Below, piece by piece: positions 51,455 through 60,698 of a DNA stretch of 64,000 bases. How positions within the stretch are numbered: position 1 is the first letter of the stretch; every line of letters begins with the position of its first letter. The position numbers and the translations under genes were made by a program. The DNA is taken from positions 62,001 through 126,000 of the forward strand of contig NZ_KB904448.1 of NCBI RefSeq assembly GCF_000380105.1, read 5' to 3'. This DNA is from Streptococcus orisratti DSM 15617. Its GTDB lineage: Bacteria > Bacillota > Bacilli > Lactobacillales > Streptococcaceae. The notes under the pieces were generated by a model. The model saw nothing but the letters and a program-made list of their open reading frames with translations, did no database searches and had not been told where the DNA came from.

Positions 51455-51613
51455 AAAACCTGTATTCACAGTTCAGCACTTTCATTTAAGGTTAGTTTTT
51501 CAGCTACTCATCATTAGTTTTTTTCAAAATACAGCCAGTATTCCTCAAAAAATTGCCTTGATTAGCAAAAAACTATCTCTTATCTATAAGCACTTCACTT
51601 GTGAATACAGGTT
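51455..51613. repeat. 159-base segment bounded by 14-base perfect inverted repeats
   Basis: AACCTGTATTCACA (51455-51468) and TGTGAATACAGGTT (51600-51613). The segment ends 8 bases before the permease stop codon and has no open frame. It looks like a small non-autonomous element; no clear target duplication is visible. Confidence 0.55.
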
Positions 51614-51620
51614 CTAAAAA

Positions 51621-52847
51621 TTACTCATAACGAAGGGCTTCAATCGGATCAAGTTTACTTGCCTTATTTGCGGGTAGAATACCAAAGATAATACCGATAC
51701 CTGCTGAGAAAGCAATAGCAACAACAGCGACATTCAATGATACTGTTGCGCCTGGAAGTCTAAGCGCCTGTCCAAGAGTGCCAACCAAACAGTAAGCCAG
51801 ACCAAGACCAACTAAACCACCAAGGATAGTCAACACAATGGATTCAATCAAAAATTGTGTCAAAATTTTACCACGTGTGGCACCAAGTGCCTTACGCAAA
51901 CCAATTTCACGCGTGCGTTCCGTAACAGATACTAGCATAATATTCATAACACCAATACCACCAACTAAGAGGGAAATACCTGCAATTGCCCCAATAACTG
52001 TTGTCATAATACCAAACTGTGTGTTAATCTCATTTAAGATTGAACTGTTATCTGGAACTTTATAAACACCGTCTTTGTCATGTGCCAAAGTAGTCAGTAA
52101 TTTTGCTGCATTTTCACCAATCGTAGCGCTTTGAGTGGCATCAGTAATATGGAAGAACATCTGCCCTACCTCATCCGTTCCAAATTCAGAGGCAACTTGT
52201 GTGTTGGTCATGACTGCACTTCCACTCAAACCACCAATAGAAATGGCACTGGTTTTAGTTTTGAAAATGCCAACAACCAAATAATCCTTATCTCCCAAAT
52301 TAACAACTTGGTTAAGGGCAGCCTTATATTGACCTTTACCAAAAAGACTATCTGCGCTCACCGTATCAAGCATAATAACACGTGAAAACTTATTATAGTC
52401 ATTGGTTTGAAATTGACGCCCTGCAACAATGTCATAGTCTTTGACTTTAAAGTAATCTTTGCTAACCCCTGTAATCATCGAGTCCTTCACCTGTTTCTTT
52501 TGATAAGATATGGTAGATGAAGCACTATTTGTTACATAATAAGAATCAATGCCATCAACTGTATTTGCAATCTGATCTAGCCACTCCATCTTAATCTTGG
52601 TCGAACTAGACTGTGCAAAACCATAAAATGCTGCATAGGGGTCATCTTCAGCATCATTTGCTTGATAATAAAGTTGAATTTCTTTTTTATCACCTGTATA
52701 ACTGTCTGCAACGCTTTTTTTCATGGAATTCCCAAGTCCCATAATAATGACGACTGCGGATACTCCAATGATAATTCCTAGCATAGTCAGGATAGACCGC
52801 ATCTTATGAGCCCAAATTGAACTAAGGGCGAATTTCCAATTTTCCAT
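51621..52847 (-). CDS. MacB/FtsX-type ABC transporter permease
   Basis: 408 residues. An N-terminal helix after W-K-F-A-LSSIWAHKMRSILTMLGIIIGV, a large extracellular domain (about 45-280), then three helices with the FtsX signature GGIGVMNIMLVSVTERTREIGLRKALGA. It forms a MacAB-like exporter with the ATPase and adaptor genes, 11 bases after the ATPase gene. Confidence 0.92.
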   Translation of the reverse strand: MENWKFALSSIWAHKMRSILTMLGIIIGVSAVVIIMGLGNSMKKSVADSYTGDKKEIQLYYQANDAEDDPYAAFYGFAQSSSTKIKMEWLDQIANTVDGIDSYYVTNSASSTISYQKKQVKDSMITGVSKDYFKVKDYDIVAGRQFQTNDYNKFSRVIMLDTVSADSLFGKGQYKAALNQVVNLGDKDYLVVGIFKTKTSAISIGGLSGSAVMTNTQVASEFGTDEVGQMFFHITDATQSATIGENAAKLLTTLAHDKDGVYKVPDNSSILNEINTQFGIMTTVIGAIAGISLLVGGIGVMNIMLVSVTERTREIGLRKALGATRGKILTQFLIESIVLTILGGLVGLGLAYCLVGTLGQALRLPGATVSLNVAVVAIAFSAGIGIIFGILPANKASKLDPIEALRYE

Positions 52848-52858
52848 AAAACTCCTCC

Positions 52859-53569
52859 CTAATCAATTCTGACACTTTCTGTTGTATCTGCCGTAATCAC
52901 TCCATCACGAATGACAATTTTCCGTGTCGCAAAGTCTGCAATCTCAGGCTCATGAGTAACCATAATAATGGTTTTCCCCTCCCTATTTAGCGCAGTCAAC
53001 AAGTCCATTATCTGTTCACCGGTCTTAGTATCAAGAGCGCCCGTTGGCTCGTCCGCCAATATAATGGACGGATTATTAACCAAAGCACGCGCAATTGCCA
53101 CACGCTGTTTTTGACCACCAGATAATTCTGAAGGAAGATGGTTCATACGCTCACCGAGCTCAACTTTTTTGAGAAATTGCTCAGCTAGCTGACGACGCTT
53201 GAGAACACTCACTCCAGCATAGATTAGGGGAATTTCCACATTTTGCCAAGCTGATAATTTTGCAAGAAGAAAGAATTGTTGAAAAACGAAACCAATTTCC
53301 TCATTTCTCACTTTAGCAAGTTTTTTATCACTTAGTTCCTCAACCTGAGTACCGTTGAGGGCGTAATCACCTGAAGTTGGTCGGTCAAGCAAGCCGATAA
53401 TATTCATCAGCGTTGATTTACCAGAACCAGACGGCCCCATAATTGCTAAAAATTCACCTTCATAGACTGTTAGATCAATTCCTTTTAAAACCTGAAGTTC
53501 TTGATCACCATTGCGGTAGCTCTTGACAATATCGTTTAATTGAATTAAAACTTTTTGATCATCTGTCAC
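52859..53569 (-). CDS. ABC transporter ATP-binding protein (MacB/LolD type)
   Basis: 236 residues from GTG 53569, overlapping the adaptor stop by one base. Walker A GPSGSGKST, Q-loop FQQFFLL, signature LSGGQKQRVAIARAL, Walker B IILADEPTGALD, H-loop VTHEPE. Energises the FtsX-type permease downstream. Confidence 0.95.
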   Translation of the reverse strand: MTDDQKVLIQLNDIVKSYRNGDQELQVLKGIDLTVYEGEFLAIMGPSGSGKSTLMNIIGLLDRPTSGDYALNGTQVEELSDKKLAKVRNEEIGFVFQQFFLLAKLSAWQNVEIPLIYAGVSVLKRRQLAEQFLKKVELGERMNHLPSELSGGQKQRVAIARALVNNPSIILADEPTGALDTKTGEQIMDLLTALNREGKTIIMVTHEPEIADFATRKIVIRDGVITADTTESVRID

Positions 53570-54807
53570 TACTTACTCACCTCAGATTCTTTGGTGCTAG
53601 TCTTTTTACTTGAATCTGCTGTCTGGACATCTTCAATTTTAGTACCATCTTTCAAATCGTTATCAGGATTTGAAATAACTATTTGACCAACTTCAAGTCC
53701 TGTTAAAACTTCTTGTTTTTCTGCATCAGCATTTCCTAAAGTCACCTCAGTCTTTTTAACCTTACCAGTACTGTCATCATAAACCCAGACATAATGCTTA
53801 TCTTTCTTCGAAACGACTGCTGATAGAGGAACGAGTTTAAATTTATTTTCATTAACAACTTCAACAGAAACAGTAAATCCTTGCTTGAGATTGCCAAGTT
53901 CGCTAGTGATATCTACCTTGTAGTCATAAGATGAGGACGTGCTTGTAGTAGCACCAGTCGCTGAACTCAGAGAATCCGAATTTTGATTTGGATAATTTGA
54001 AATGTATGAAATTGTTCCAGTCCATTCTTGATCAGGGTAAACTTTTGACTTAATCTTAACTGCTTGACCTGTATGGATATTTGCCAAATCATACTCTGTC
54101 AAAGTTCCTTGAATTTGCAACTGTCCTTCTGTTGCTACATGAACAAGAGTTTGGCTATTTTTAGATGAGGGATCAATATCATTATTAACCTCAACAACAG
54201 TCCCTGAAACATCGCTAGTGATAATTGTCTGATTGATTGCATCTTGAGCTTTATCAACTTCTGCCTGTGCATCTGCATAAGCATCGTTCAAATCCTGAAC
54301 TTGCTGATTATATTCCGCATTCTGCTGGGCAGTTGGTTGGGTAGTAACGGTCTGTGTCTCTCCAGTCTCTTCGTCAGTAGAGGTTGTTGTCTGCGGAAGA
54401 TTTCCATAGGTTTTCAAATAATTCAACTGACGACCAACTTTGTTTAAATTACGAACAGCCGTATCATAAGCAGCCTGAACAGTAGTTTTGTCGTACTGAA
54501 CAAGTTGTTGACCAGCTGTTACCTGATCACCCACTGCAACGGTTACTGTCGCATTTACTCCCTTGGTTGCATCAAAATAAACATATTGTTCATTCAAGGC
54601 TTTTACACTCCCAGATAGGAGAGTTGATGAGGCTATTGTACCTTCTGTAACATTTTCTGACTGGTATGGTACTTTAGTTGCTGACGCTTTAGACTGTTGT
54701 TGCTGAATCCACAGCAAACCTGCAACTGCCAAGATACAGACAGCACCAACACCACCAATAATTCCCTTTGTCTTTTTAGACATTTTTTTCTTTTCTCTTC
54801 TGGACAT
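53569..54807 (-). CDS. HlyD/MacA-like membrane-fusion (adaptor) protein
   Basis: 412 residues from ATG 54807 with GGAGGAG upstream. Cytoplasmic KKK stretch and one membrane helix (GIIGGVGAVCILAVAGLLW), then lipoyl and beta-barrel domains (VAVGDQVTAGQQLVQYDKTT, GQAVKIKSKVYPDQEW) around a coiled coil (about 130-200). In Gram-positive bacteria such MacAB-like sets export peptides or drugs or give antimicrobial-peptide resistance; the substrate is unknown. First gene of the three. Confidence 0.9.
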   Translation of the reverse strand: MSRREKKKMSKKTKGIIGGVGAVCILAVAGLLWIQQQQSKASATKVPYQSENVTEGTIASSTLLSGSVKALNEQYVYFDATKGVNATVTVAVGDQVTAGQQLVQYDKTTVQAAYDTAVRNLNKVGRQLNYLKTYGNLPQTTTSTDEETGETQTVTTQPTAQQNAEYNQQVQDLNDAYADAQAEVDKAQDAINQTIITSDVSGTVVEVNNDIDPSSKNSQTLVHVATEGQLQIQGTLTEYDLANIHTGQAVKIKSKVYPDQEWTGTISYISNYPNQNSDSLSSATGATTSTSSSYDYKVDITSELGNLKQGFTVSVEVVNENKFKLVPLSAVVSKKDKHYVWVYDDSTGKVKKTEVTLGNADAEKQEVLTGLEVGQIVISNPDNDLKDGTKIEDVQTADSSKKTSTKESEVSK

Positions 54808-54845
54808 AATCTCCTCCAAAAACTTTGTATTAATTTTATAGAACA

Positions 54846-54874
54846 AGTATAAAATCTTTTTAGAAGTTTGTCAA
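54846..54874 (-). promoter_or_regulatory. promoter of the MacAB-like operon
   Basis: Minus-strand TTGACA (54874-54869), 17-base spacer, TATACT (54851-54846), 38 bases before the adaptor ATG. Confidence 0.8.
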
Positions 54875-54956
54875 GAATTTAATCATTCTGACAACTACTC
54901 CGATGACAGTTTCATTATACTGAAAATAAAGGCTTTGCGACCTTACAGTTTTGTAA

Positions 54957-54979
54957 GAAAAAAGAGGCTCTATGGCCTC
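54957..54979 (-). terminator. terminator of the YeiH-family gene
   Basis: Minus-strand GAGGC, loop CATAGA, GCCTC, followed by six T residues. Confidence 0.75.
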
Positions 54980-55107
54980 ATAAAACGAAAAGTCACTATC
55001 ATGCACTCTTGGTGAAAATGACAAAATAGAGATAACCTCCTCGATCGACCGCGCTAGTAATAGAAAAATCAATTTTTAATCAGCCTAATGTCATTATAAA
55101 AGATACC

Positions 55108-56133
55108 CTACCAGGTTCCAAGAAGTGCTTGCATGAGCAAGCTGACTGCTGTAATTGCCAACCAACAAGCCGCACCAACACCGATTGCTTGGCCCCCTGT
55201 TTTTACCAATCTAATCAGATTAGTATTCAATCCAATAGCTGCCATTGCCATGACGATAAAAAATTTTGACAGGATCTTGAGCTGCTCAAAAACGGCAGTA
55301 TTTAAGCCGACCGAACTGGCAAATGTTGTTATCACTGAGGCTAGCAAGAAATAGAGAACAAACATCGGAAAAGCTCTCTTAAAACTAAAAGTTTTCTCAG
55401 AAGCTCTGCCATTGCCCGAAACTTTATAGGCCTGATAGAAAGACAAACCTAATGTAATAGGGATGATAGCCAAAGTTCTGGTCAACTTGACAATGGTAGC
55501 CCCATCAAGGGTGTTACTGTGGTGAATTGCATCCCAAGCTGTCGCTGTCGCTGTTACTGATGAGGTATCATTGACCGCTGTTCCAGCAAAGATAGCAAAA
55601 CCGTGATTAGATAGCCCAATCATATCTCCCAAAGTTGGGAAAATCAGCGCTGCTAAGATATTAAAGAGGAAGATGACCGAAATCGCCTTAGCTACCTCAT
55701 CATCCTTGGCTTTAATGACTGGAGCTGTCGCCGCAATAGCAGATCCTCCACAGATTGAAGAGCCTACACCAACAAGTGTTGCTGTATTAACATCAATCTT
55801 GAAGACTTTTTGTAAACCATAGGCAACCAGAAGCGAGATGGTAATGGTACTAAGAATAATAGGCAAGGAAGATAGCCCCACCTTCATAACCTGAGCTAAA
55901 TTAAGTCCAAACCCCAACAGTACAACTGCTGCTTGTAGAATGTATTTTGATGTGAAGCCGATTCCCGCTGCGGTCTGTTCACGTTTGGTATGAACTAATC
56001 CAACAAGCATACCAATAAAAATAGCGAAAACAGGCGCTCCAATCAATGGAAGCCATTGACCAAGAAACCAAGCTGGTACAGCAATAAGAACGCACAAGGA
56101 AACTCCAAGAATTTTTTTCTGAATAGATAACAT
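55108..56133 (-). CDS. YeiH/YadS-family (UPF0324) membrane protein, putative sulfonate/sulfate exporter
   Basis: 341 residues from ATG 56133 with GAGGAG upstream. About ten membrane segments; family pattern [21 protein letters not shown] and [14 protein letters not shown]. Members are listed as putative sulfate or sulfonate exporters. The divergent LysR regulator next to it is the usual partner. Confidence 0.88.
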   Translation of the reverse strand: MLSIQKKILGVSLCVLIAVPAWFLGQWLPLIGAPVFAIFIGMLVGLVHTKREQTAAGIGFTSKYILQAAVVLLGFGLNLAQVMKVGLSSLPIILSTITISLLVAYGLQKVFKIDVNTATLVGVGSSICGGSAIAATAPVIKAKDDEVAKAISVIFLFNILAALIFPTLGDMIGLSNHGFAIFAGTAVNDTSSVTATATAWDAIHHSNTLDGATIVKLTRTLAIIPITLGLSFYQAYKVSGNGRASEKTFSFKRAFPMFVLYFLLASVITTFASSVGLNTAVFEQLKILSKFFIVMAMAAIGLNTNLIRLVKTGGQAIGVGAACWLAITAVSLLMQALLGTW

Positions 56134-56168
56134 GATAACTCCTCTCTTAACTATTATAACCATTTCTT

Positions 56169-56189
56169 ATCATAATATAAAATTATGAT
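56169..56189. promoter_or_regulatory. candidate LysR-type operator
   Basis: ATCATAAT-ATAAA-ATTATGAT, a perfect 8-base inverted repeat containing the T-N11-A arrangement of LysR sites, in the 98-base divergent region between the YeiH gene and the LysR gene. Confidence 0.65.
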
Positions 56190-56231
56190 TTTTTATGATA
56201 CAATAACAAAAAAGAATAGTTAGGAGATTTT

Positions 56232-57101
56232 ATGCTTGATTTTCGTGTTTTTACCTTTCTCAAAGTCTGTGAAACTCTGAATTTTACCCAGGCGGCTAAA
56301 GACTTGCATATCACTCAACCAGCAGTAACCAAACATATCCAAGCCCTTGAAAATGACTACCAGTTTAAACTATTTACCTTTAAGGGAAAACAATGCCGAC
56401 TAACCAAACAAGGAAAAGAATTGCTAGATCTGCTTGTTACCATGAACAACGACCTCCAACATTTCAAAACGAAGCAAAAACAAGAAAATATTCCACTTAA
56501 TTTTGGAGCCACCTTAACCATTGGAGAATTTGTCATGACAGATCTTTTGCTAAAAATATTATCTGAAAATGAAAACCTTCAAGTTAAAATGCTAGTTGAT
56601 AACACCGAATCTCTTTTAAAATCCATTGATCAGGGACAAATTGATTTTGCCTTAATTGAAGGCTTCTTTTCTAAAGATAAATATGACTTTCTGCCTTACC
56701 GTAAAGAACCTTTCGTTGCTGTTGCCTCACCTACTTTTGATTTCAATGGCAAAGCTGTCACCTTAGAAAACTTACTTACCTTTCCACTAATCATTCGCGA
56801 AGAGGGGTCAGGTACTCGGGAATTACTCGAGTTAACATTAAAAGAGGCAAACTTAACTGTCCACGATTTTGCCAAAATCATCGAAATTGGTAACCTCAAT
56901 ACTATTAAAAGTCTGGTCAAGCACCAGTTAGGTCTCACCTTTGTTTATCAGAGTGTTGTTCAACAAGAACTGGACCGTGGCGAATTAGTACTTGTTCCCA
57001 TCAAAGACCTGACGATAAGCCATGATTTCACTTTTATTTGGCGGAAAAATAGCCAGTTTAAAACACAGTATCAGGACATTTTCAACCTTTTTAGACCGTA
57101 A
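56232..57101 (+). CDS. LysR-family transcriptional regulator
   Basis: 289 residues; AGGAGA upstream. Winged helix at 1-60 (FLKVCETLNFTQAAKDLHIT, QPAVTKHIQALE), then a substrate-binding domain with DFALIEGFF and REEGSGTRELLE. Divergent from the YeiH-family transporter, which it probably activates together with control of itself. Confidence 0.93.
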   Translation: MLDFRVFTFLKVCETLNFTQAAKDLHITQPAVTKHIQALENDYQFKLFTFKGKQCRLTKQGKELLDLLVTMNNDLQHFKTKQKQENIPLNFGATLTIGEFVMTDLLLKILSENENLQVKMLVDNTESLLKSIDQGQIDFALIEGFFSKDKYDFLPYRKEPFVAVASPTFDFNGKAVTLENLLTFPLIIREEGSGTRELLELTLKEANLTVHDFAKIIEIGNLNTIKSLVKHQLGLTFVYQSVVQQELDRGELVLVPIKDLTISHDFTFIWRKNSQFKTQYQDIFNLFRP

Positions 57102-57125
57102 AAGCTAGGGCACAGGCCCTAGCTT
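57102..57125 (+). terminator. terminator of the LysR gene
   Basis: AAGCTAGGGC/GCCCTAGCTT, a perfect 10-base stem with loop ACAG, directly after the stop codon, followed by a T-containing tail. Confidence 0.8.
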
Positions 57126-57200
57126 CTTGTACTTTTATAGTGTTACTTCCAAAATACTGTGAGTTGGAACATGGTCAAGAAAATCTATCCTTCCCACTTG

Positions 57201-57485
57201 AAACTCTTTAAAAATCAACTACAGACATCGTTGACTTAGAATGAATGTTACGCTAAATGCTTGCTCACCGAAAATTGAAAGTAGCAAAGTTCTATTGATA
57301 CGAACTAGGGTCACTTCATTTTCAACTTTCAACGAGACTAGGCAAAAGTCCAACACCTCTTCATAGAGTTAGTGTCAACAACTCAGTGCAGTGGTTGATT
57401 GTTATATTTGTTTGTGTTTTACACTCCAAATCTGATCTATACGGCTGTTGCGAACGAGTTCGCTCTATTTCCCACCCCCATTGAG
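57201..57485. repeat. decayed repeat cluster
   Basis: Starts with AAACTCTTTAAAAATCAAC and CAGACATCGTTG, a diverged end of the 104-base element. Continues with GTGTCAACAACTCAGTGCAG and GTGGTTGATTG, shared with 33985-34015. Then ACACTCCAAATCTGATCTAT and GCGAAC/GTTCGC followed by CTATTTCCCACC, a decayed form of the two-hairpin module whose second hairpin is lost. No gene. Confidence 0.6.
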
Positions 57486-57491
57486 GTTAGT

Positions 57492-58196
57492 TTAATTTGG
57501 ATTTCCATTGTGTGCTAACAAATTTTTCAATTCTTGATAATTTTTGATGGTATAAGTGGGAATGGCAGAGCTATCATTGCTAATTTCCTTTGGATTGTAC
57601 CAAGCAGTGTCAATTCCAGCGTTATTCCCACCTTGAATATCTGCTAAAAGGCTGTCACCCACCATCAAAGCTCTGCTATTGTCAAATCCAAGAGTATCCG
57701 AAGCAATCCAATCAAAGAAAGCTTTATCCGGCTTTTGCAATCCAGTTGCTCCGGAAATAAAGACACGTTCAAAGAATCCACCAATTTCCGAAACCGCTAA
57801 GCGCCCTTCTTGTATAGACTGGATACCATTAGTCGCACCTAAAACTCTATAACCATGTTCATCCAAATTCTCCAAAAGTTCCTTGGCACCATCAAAAGTT
57901 TGTCCTTGCTGACTTAAAAAGGTCTGATAACGTTGCGCAAAGGCCTTACCATCAACCTCTTGACCAAAATGAGCAAAGAGCCTAGAAAACCGTGTCTCAA
58001 CCACTTCCTTTTTACTAATTTGCTTCAAAGATAAGGCATCCCATAAGGCTTTATTCATGGGAACATAATAGTCCTTGTAAGCCTGCACATCAGCGACTCG
58101 CGCTTCTTGCAAAAGTTCTGTCAAAGCCACATCCTCTGCTGCATCAAAATCAAGCAAGGTGTGATCAAGATCGAATAGTAGAAATTTGTAAGACAA
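57492..58196 (-). CDS. YjjG-like HAD phosphatase (noncanonical pyrimidine nucleotidase)
   Basis: 234 residues. HAD motif I LFDLDHTLLDFD, motif II LGATNG, Lys in GLQKPDKAFFDWI, motif III MVGDSLLADIQGGNNAG. The length and cap match the YjjG/YfnB group that dephosphorylates nucleoside monophosphates. Monocistronic. Confidence 0.9.
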   Translation of the reverse strand: MSYKFLLFDLDHTLLDFDAAEDVALTELLQEARVADVQAYKDYYVPMNKALWDALSLKQISKKEVVETRFSRLFAHFGQEVDGKAFAQRYQTFLSQQGQTFDGAKELLENLDEHGYRVLGATNGIQSIQEGRLAVSEIGGFFERVFISGATGLQKPDKAFFDWIASDTLGFDNSRALMVGDSLLADIQGGNNAGIDTAWYNPKEISNDSSAIPTYTIKNYQELKNLLAHNGNPN

Positions 58197-58299
58197 AATA
58201 ATTTTCCTTTTCTAAAAAATGTATTGATAATACAACACTCTAGCCACATTATACCATATTTCCAGATTAGAATGACTTATTTTACAATCGCCTTTTTAG

Positions 58300-58328
58300 T
58301 TGACTTATGATGTAAAAACTGTTATGAT
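58300..58328 (+). promoter_or_regulatory. promoter of the cold-shock gene
   Basis: TTGACT (58300-58305), 17-base spacer, TATGAT (58323-58328). It gives a leader of about 90 bases, as usual for cold-shock mRNAs with temperature-responsive 5' structure. Confidence 0.75.
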
Positions 58329-58424
58329 GGCTTAAGTAATAATGATTTAGAGTTAAAGTATCAGTTTCATCTTTTGTTTTCCTCTTAATAATTTTTACAA
58401 ATAAATATTTAGAGGAATATACAG

Positions 58425-58628
58425 ATGTCACAAGGTACAGTAAAATGGTTTAACGCAGAAAAAGGTTTTGGCTTTATTTCTCAGGAAAATGGTCCTGATG
58501 TCTTTGCACACTTTTCAGCTATCCAAAGCGATGGTTTTAAATCCTTAAACGAGGGTGAAAAAGTAGCATTTGATGTTGAACAAGGTCAACGTGGCCTTCA
58601 AGCAACAAACATTACAAAACTTGGTTAA
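58425..58628 (+). CDS. cold-shock protein (CspA family)
   Basis: 67 residues; AGAGGA before the ATG. RNP1 KGFGFI and RNP2 VFAHF, with [11 protein letters not shown] start. A single-stranded nucleic-acid chaperone. Confidence 0.97.
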   Translation: MSQGTVKWFNAEKGFGFISQENGPDVFAHFSAIQSDGFKSLNEGEKVAFDVEQGQRGLQATNITKLG

Positions 58629-58640
58629 ATAGACCAAGCG

Positions 58641-58671
58641 AAAAGGAGCACATCGCTGATGGCTCCTTTTT
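58641..58671 (+). terminator. terminator of the cold-shock gene
   Basis: AAAAGGAGC/GCTCCTTTT with a 12-base loop containing a CATCG-TGATG inner pairing, then T-rich sequence. Confidence 0.8.
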
Positions 58672-58719
58672 ATATTACCTACTCACATGACACTGTATCC
58701 TAATGCCTAGCTGTACTAG

Positions 58720-58882
58720 TATAGTCAATTAGTTTATCTTTGATTTCTTCAACGTAAGAGGAAACTCCGTCTCCTTATTTCCGAGTTCAAACACTCCACT
58801 GGATTGTTTGAACTCGCCTTGCCGTACTCCAGTACTGCCTACAGCCCGTTACCTTGTACTAAAAGCAAACTAAAAGACTATA
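58720..58882. repeat. TATAGTC-ended element, second copy
   Basis: Same ends as 19306-19515 (TATAGTCAATTAGTTT, and inverted TATAGTCTTTTAGTTT). It holds one two-hairpin module: GGA-AC/GT-TCC, linker TTATTTCC, then an extended stem GAGTTCAAACA/TGTTTGAACTC with the TCC-ACT-GGA centre. About 50 bases shorter than the first copy because the second module is missing. Confidence 0.75.
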
Positions 58883-59027
58883 TCATACTCGCCAAAAATC
58901 ACTCTGTTTTTGTCAGTTCTCCTTGATGAGTAAGATTTACCAATGAAAAATTCAGATAACTAACCAAGCAGAGGCTATTTTAAAAATGTTTCCTCTATTT
59001 GATTCCCACTTCTCCTTACTATTTGCC

Positions 59028-59516
59028 TCAAATTCTCTCTTTAAGCTTTTCCACAAAAAGATAAGCTGCTGGACAGGTCAAAGTATTCTTGATAGTCAAG
59101 TGATTGATTTGATAGATTTTCTTGCGATCTGTGTGAGGAAATTCTCGACACGCCTTTGGTCGTACGTCATAGATTGAACAAAGGTTATCATCCCCTAAAA
59201 AAGGACAAGGCATGGATTGAAAAACCTTATCACCATCTTCATCAACACATAAGTAAAGTTCTTCAAACACAGGTAATTTCATGCGGAAATGCTTGGCAAT
59301 GCGGGTAATATCTGCCTCGGTAAACAGAGGACCTAAGCTTTTACAACAGTTGGCACATTGGGTGCAATCTATCTCCCTAAAAACTTCTCCATGAACTTGC
59401 TGGACAATCTGATCTAAATTTTTGGGAGCCTTTTTCTTCAGAGATGCCAAAAATTTACGGTGCTCTCCTTGCTTTTGTTGTGCCAAATCATGGTACTTTT
59501 CAATATCTATCGTCAT
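59028..59516 (-). CDS. YkgJ-family cysteine cluster protein
   Basis: 162 residues. Cysteines in CTQCANCCKSLGP and in MPCPFLGDDNLCSIYDVRPK followed by ACREFPH give the eight-Cys YkgJ pattern (zinc or Fe-S). Function unknown; related domains occur in Fe-S-binding flagellin-modification proteins. Monocistronic. Confidence 0.88.
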   Translation of the reverse strand: MTIDIEKYHDLAQQKQGEHRKFLASLKKKAPKNLDQIVQQVHGEVFREIDCTQCANCCKSLGPLFTEADITRIAKHFRMKLPVFEELYLCVDEDGDKVFQSMPCPFLGDDNLCSIYDVRPKACREFPHTDRKKIYQINHLTIKNTLTCPAAYLFVEKLKERI

Positions 59517-59597
59517 AAATCATTCTTTCTAATTGACCACAATGGAAATTTTATACTAGCTTGTCATACATTCATTATAACATAGCTTCACATATCA

Positions 59598-59623
59598 TCA
59601 AAAAAGCTGGATAATTCCAGCTT
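59598..59623 (-). terminator. terminator of the polysaccharide/galU operon
   Basis: AAGCTGGA/TCCAGCTT, an 8-base stem with a 4-base loop, followed on the minus strand by six T residues, about 125 bases after the galU stop. Confidence 0.8.
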
Positions 59624-59747
59624 CTTCTATTTTTATAACCTCCCAGAGAGTAAATAGTTAATTCCTGGCTAGCAGCAAAGAAATCATCCTTTTCCAAACT
59701 ACAACCTCTGAGATTACTGGCTGACTCTCAATCAGACCAATTTATTT

Positions 59748-60638
59748 TTACTTATCTAGTTTTTTACCAAGTTCAATGATATATTGTTTTAAATCATCTT
59801 TTACCTGAGGATGTTGAAGGGCATAATCAATGGAAGTCTTCATAAATCCAAATTTATCCCCAACATCATATCGGTTTCCTTTGAACTCCCTTGCAAAAAC
59901 ACGTTGTGTTTTGTTAAGTGTATCAATAGCATCTGTTAGTTGAATCTCATTACCTGCCCCTGGCTCTTGATTTTCCAAAATATCGAAAATTTCTGGAGTC
60001 AACAGATAACGACCGATAATAGCAAGATCACTTGGAGCGTCTTCTGGTGCTGGCTTTTCCACAAAAGTCTCAACGCTATACAGCCCATCAACTCCTTCAC
60101 CTTGAGGAGCAATGACACCATAAGCAGACACTTCATCATGAGGCACTGGCATTACTGCAATTGTAGAAGCAAATGTCTGCTCATAATCGTTCATTAGTTG
60201 TTTGGTCAATGGCAGAGCTTTCTCATCTGTGATATCCATAAGATCATCACCAAGCATAACCACAAAAGGTTCATTACCAACAAAAGCCTTCGCCTGTAAG
60301 ACAGCATCTCCCAGACCACGCGGATGAGACTGACGAATAAAGTGCAAACGAATACCTGTTGTCTCATCCACAAGTTTCAAGAGATCCGTTTTCCCTTTTT
60401 CCTTCAAGTTATATTCCAACTCAAAGTTTGAATCAAAATGATCTTCGATAGAACGTTTTGACTTCCCAGTCACAACAAGAATGTCTTCGATACCAGACTT
60501 CAAAGCCTCTTCAACAATAAATTGAATTGTCGGCTTATCAACAATCGGTAACATTTCCTTCGCCAAAGCCTTGGTCGCTGGTAAAAAACGCGTTCCTAAA
60601 CCTGCTGCTGGAATAACAGCTTTTCTAACTTTTTTCAT
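59748..60638 (-). CDS. galU: UTP-glucose-1-phosphate uridylyltransferase
   Basis: 296 residues, with [20 protein letters not shown] (nucleotide loop and catalytic Lys), [19 protein letters not shown] and [13 protein letters not shown]. It makes UDP-glucose for polysaccharide precursors. It sits at the distal end of the polysaccharide operon, without the gpsA partner common in pneumococcus. Confidence 0.96.
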   Translation of the reverse strand: MKKVRKAVIPAAGLGTRFLPATKALAKEMLPIVDKPTIQFIVEEALKSGIEDILVVTGKSKRSIEDHFDSNFELEYNLKEKGKTDLLKLVDETTGIRLHFIRQSHPRGLGDAVLQAKAFVGNEPFVVMLGDDLMDITDEKALPLTKQLMNDYEQTFASTIAVMPVPHDEVSAYGVIAPQGEGVDGLYSVETFVEKPAPEDAPSDLAIIGRYLLTPEIFDILENQEPGAGNEIQLTDAIDTLNKTQRVFAREFKGNRYDVGDKFGFMKTSIDYALQHPQVKDDLKQYIIELGKKLDK

Positions 60639-60698
60639 AAATAATCCCTTAATATTTTAACTTTATTCAATTATATTCAATTTACAAAATTAAGTTTA

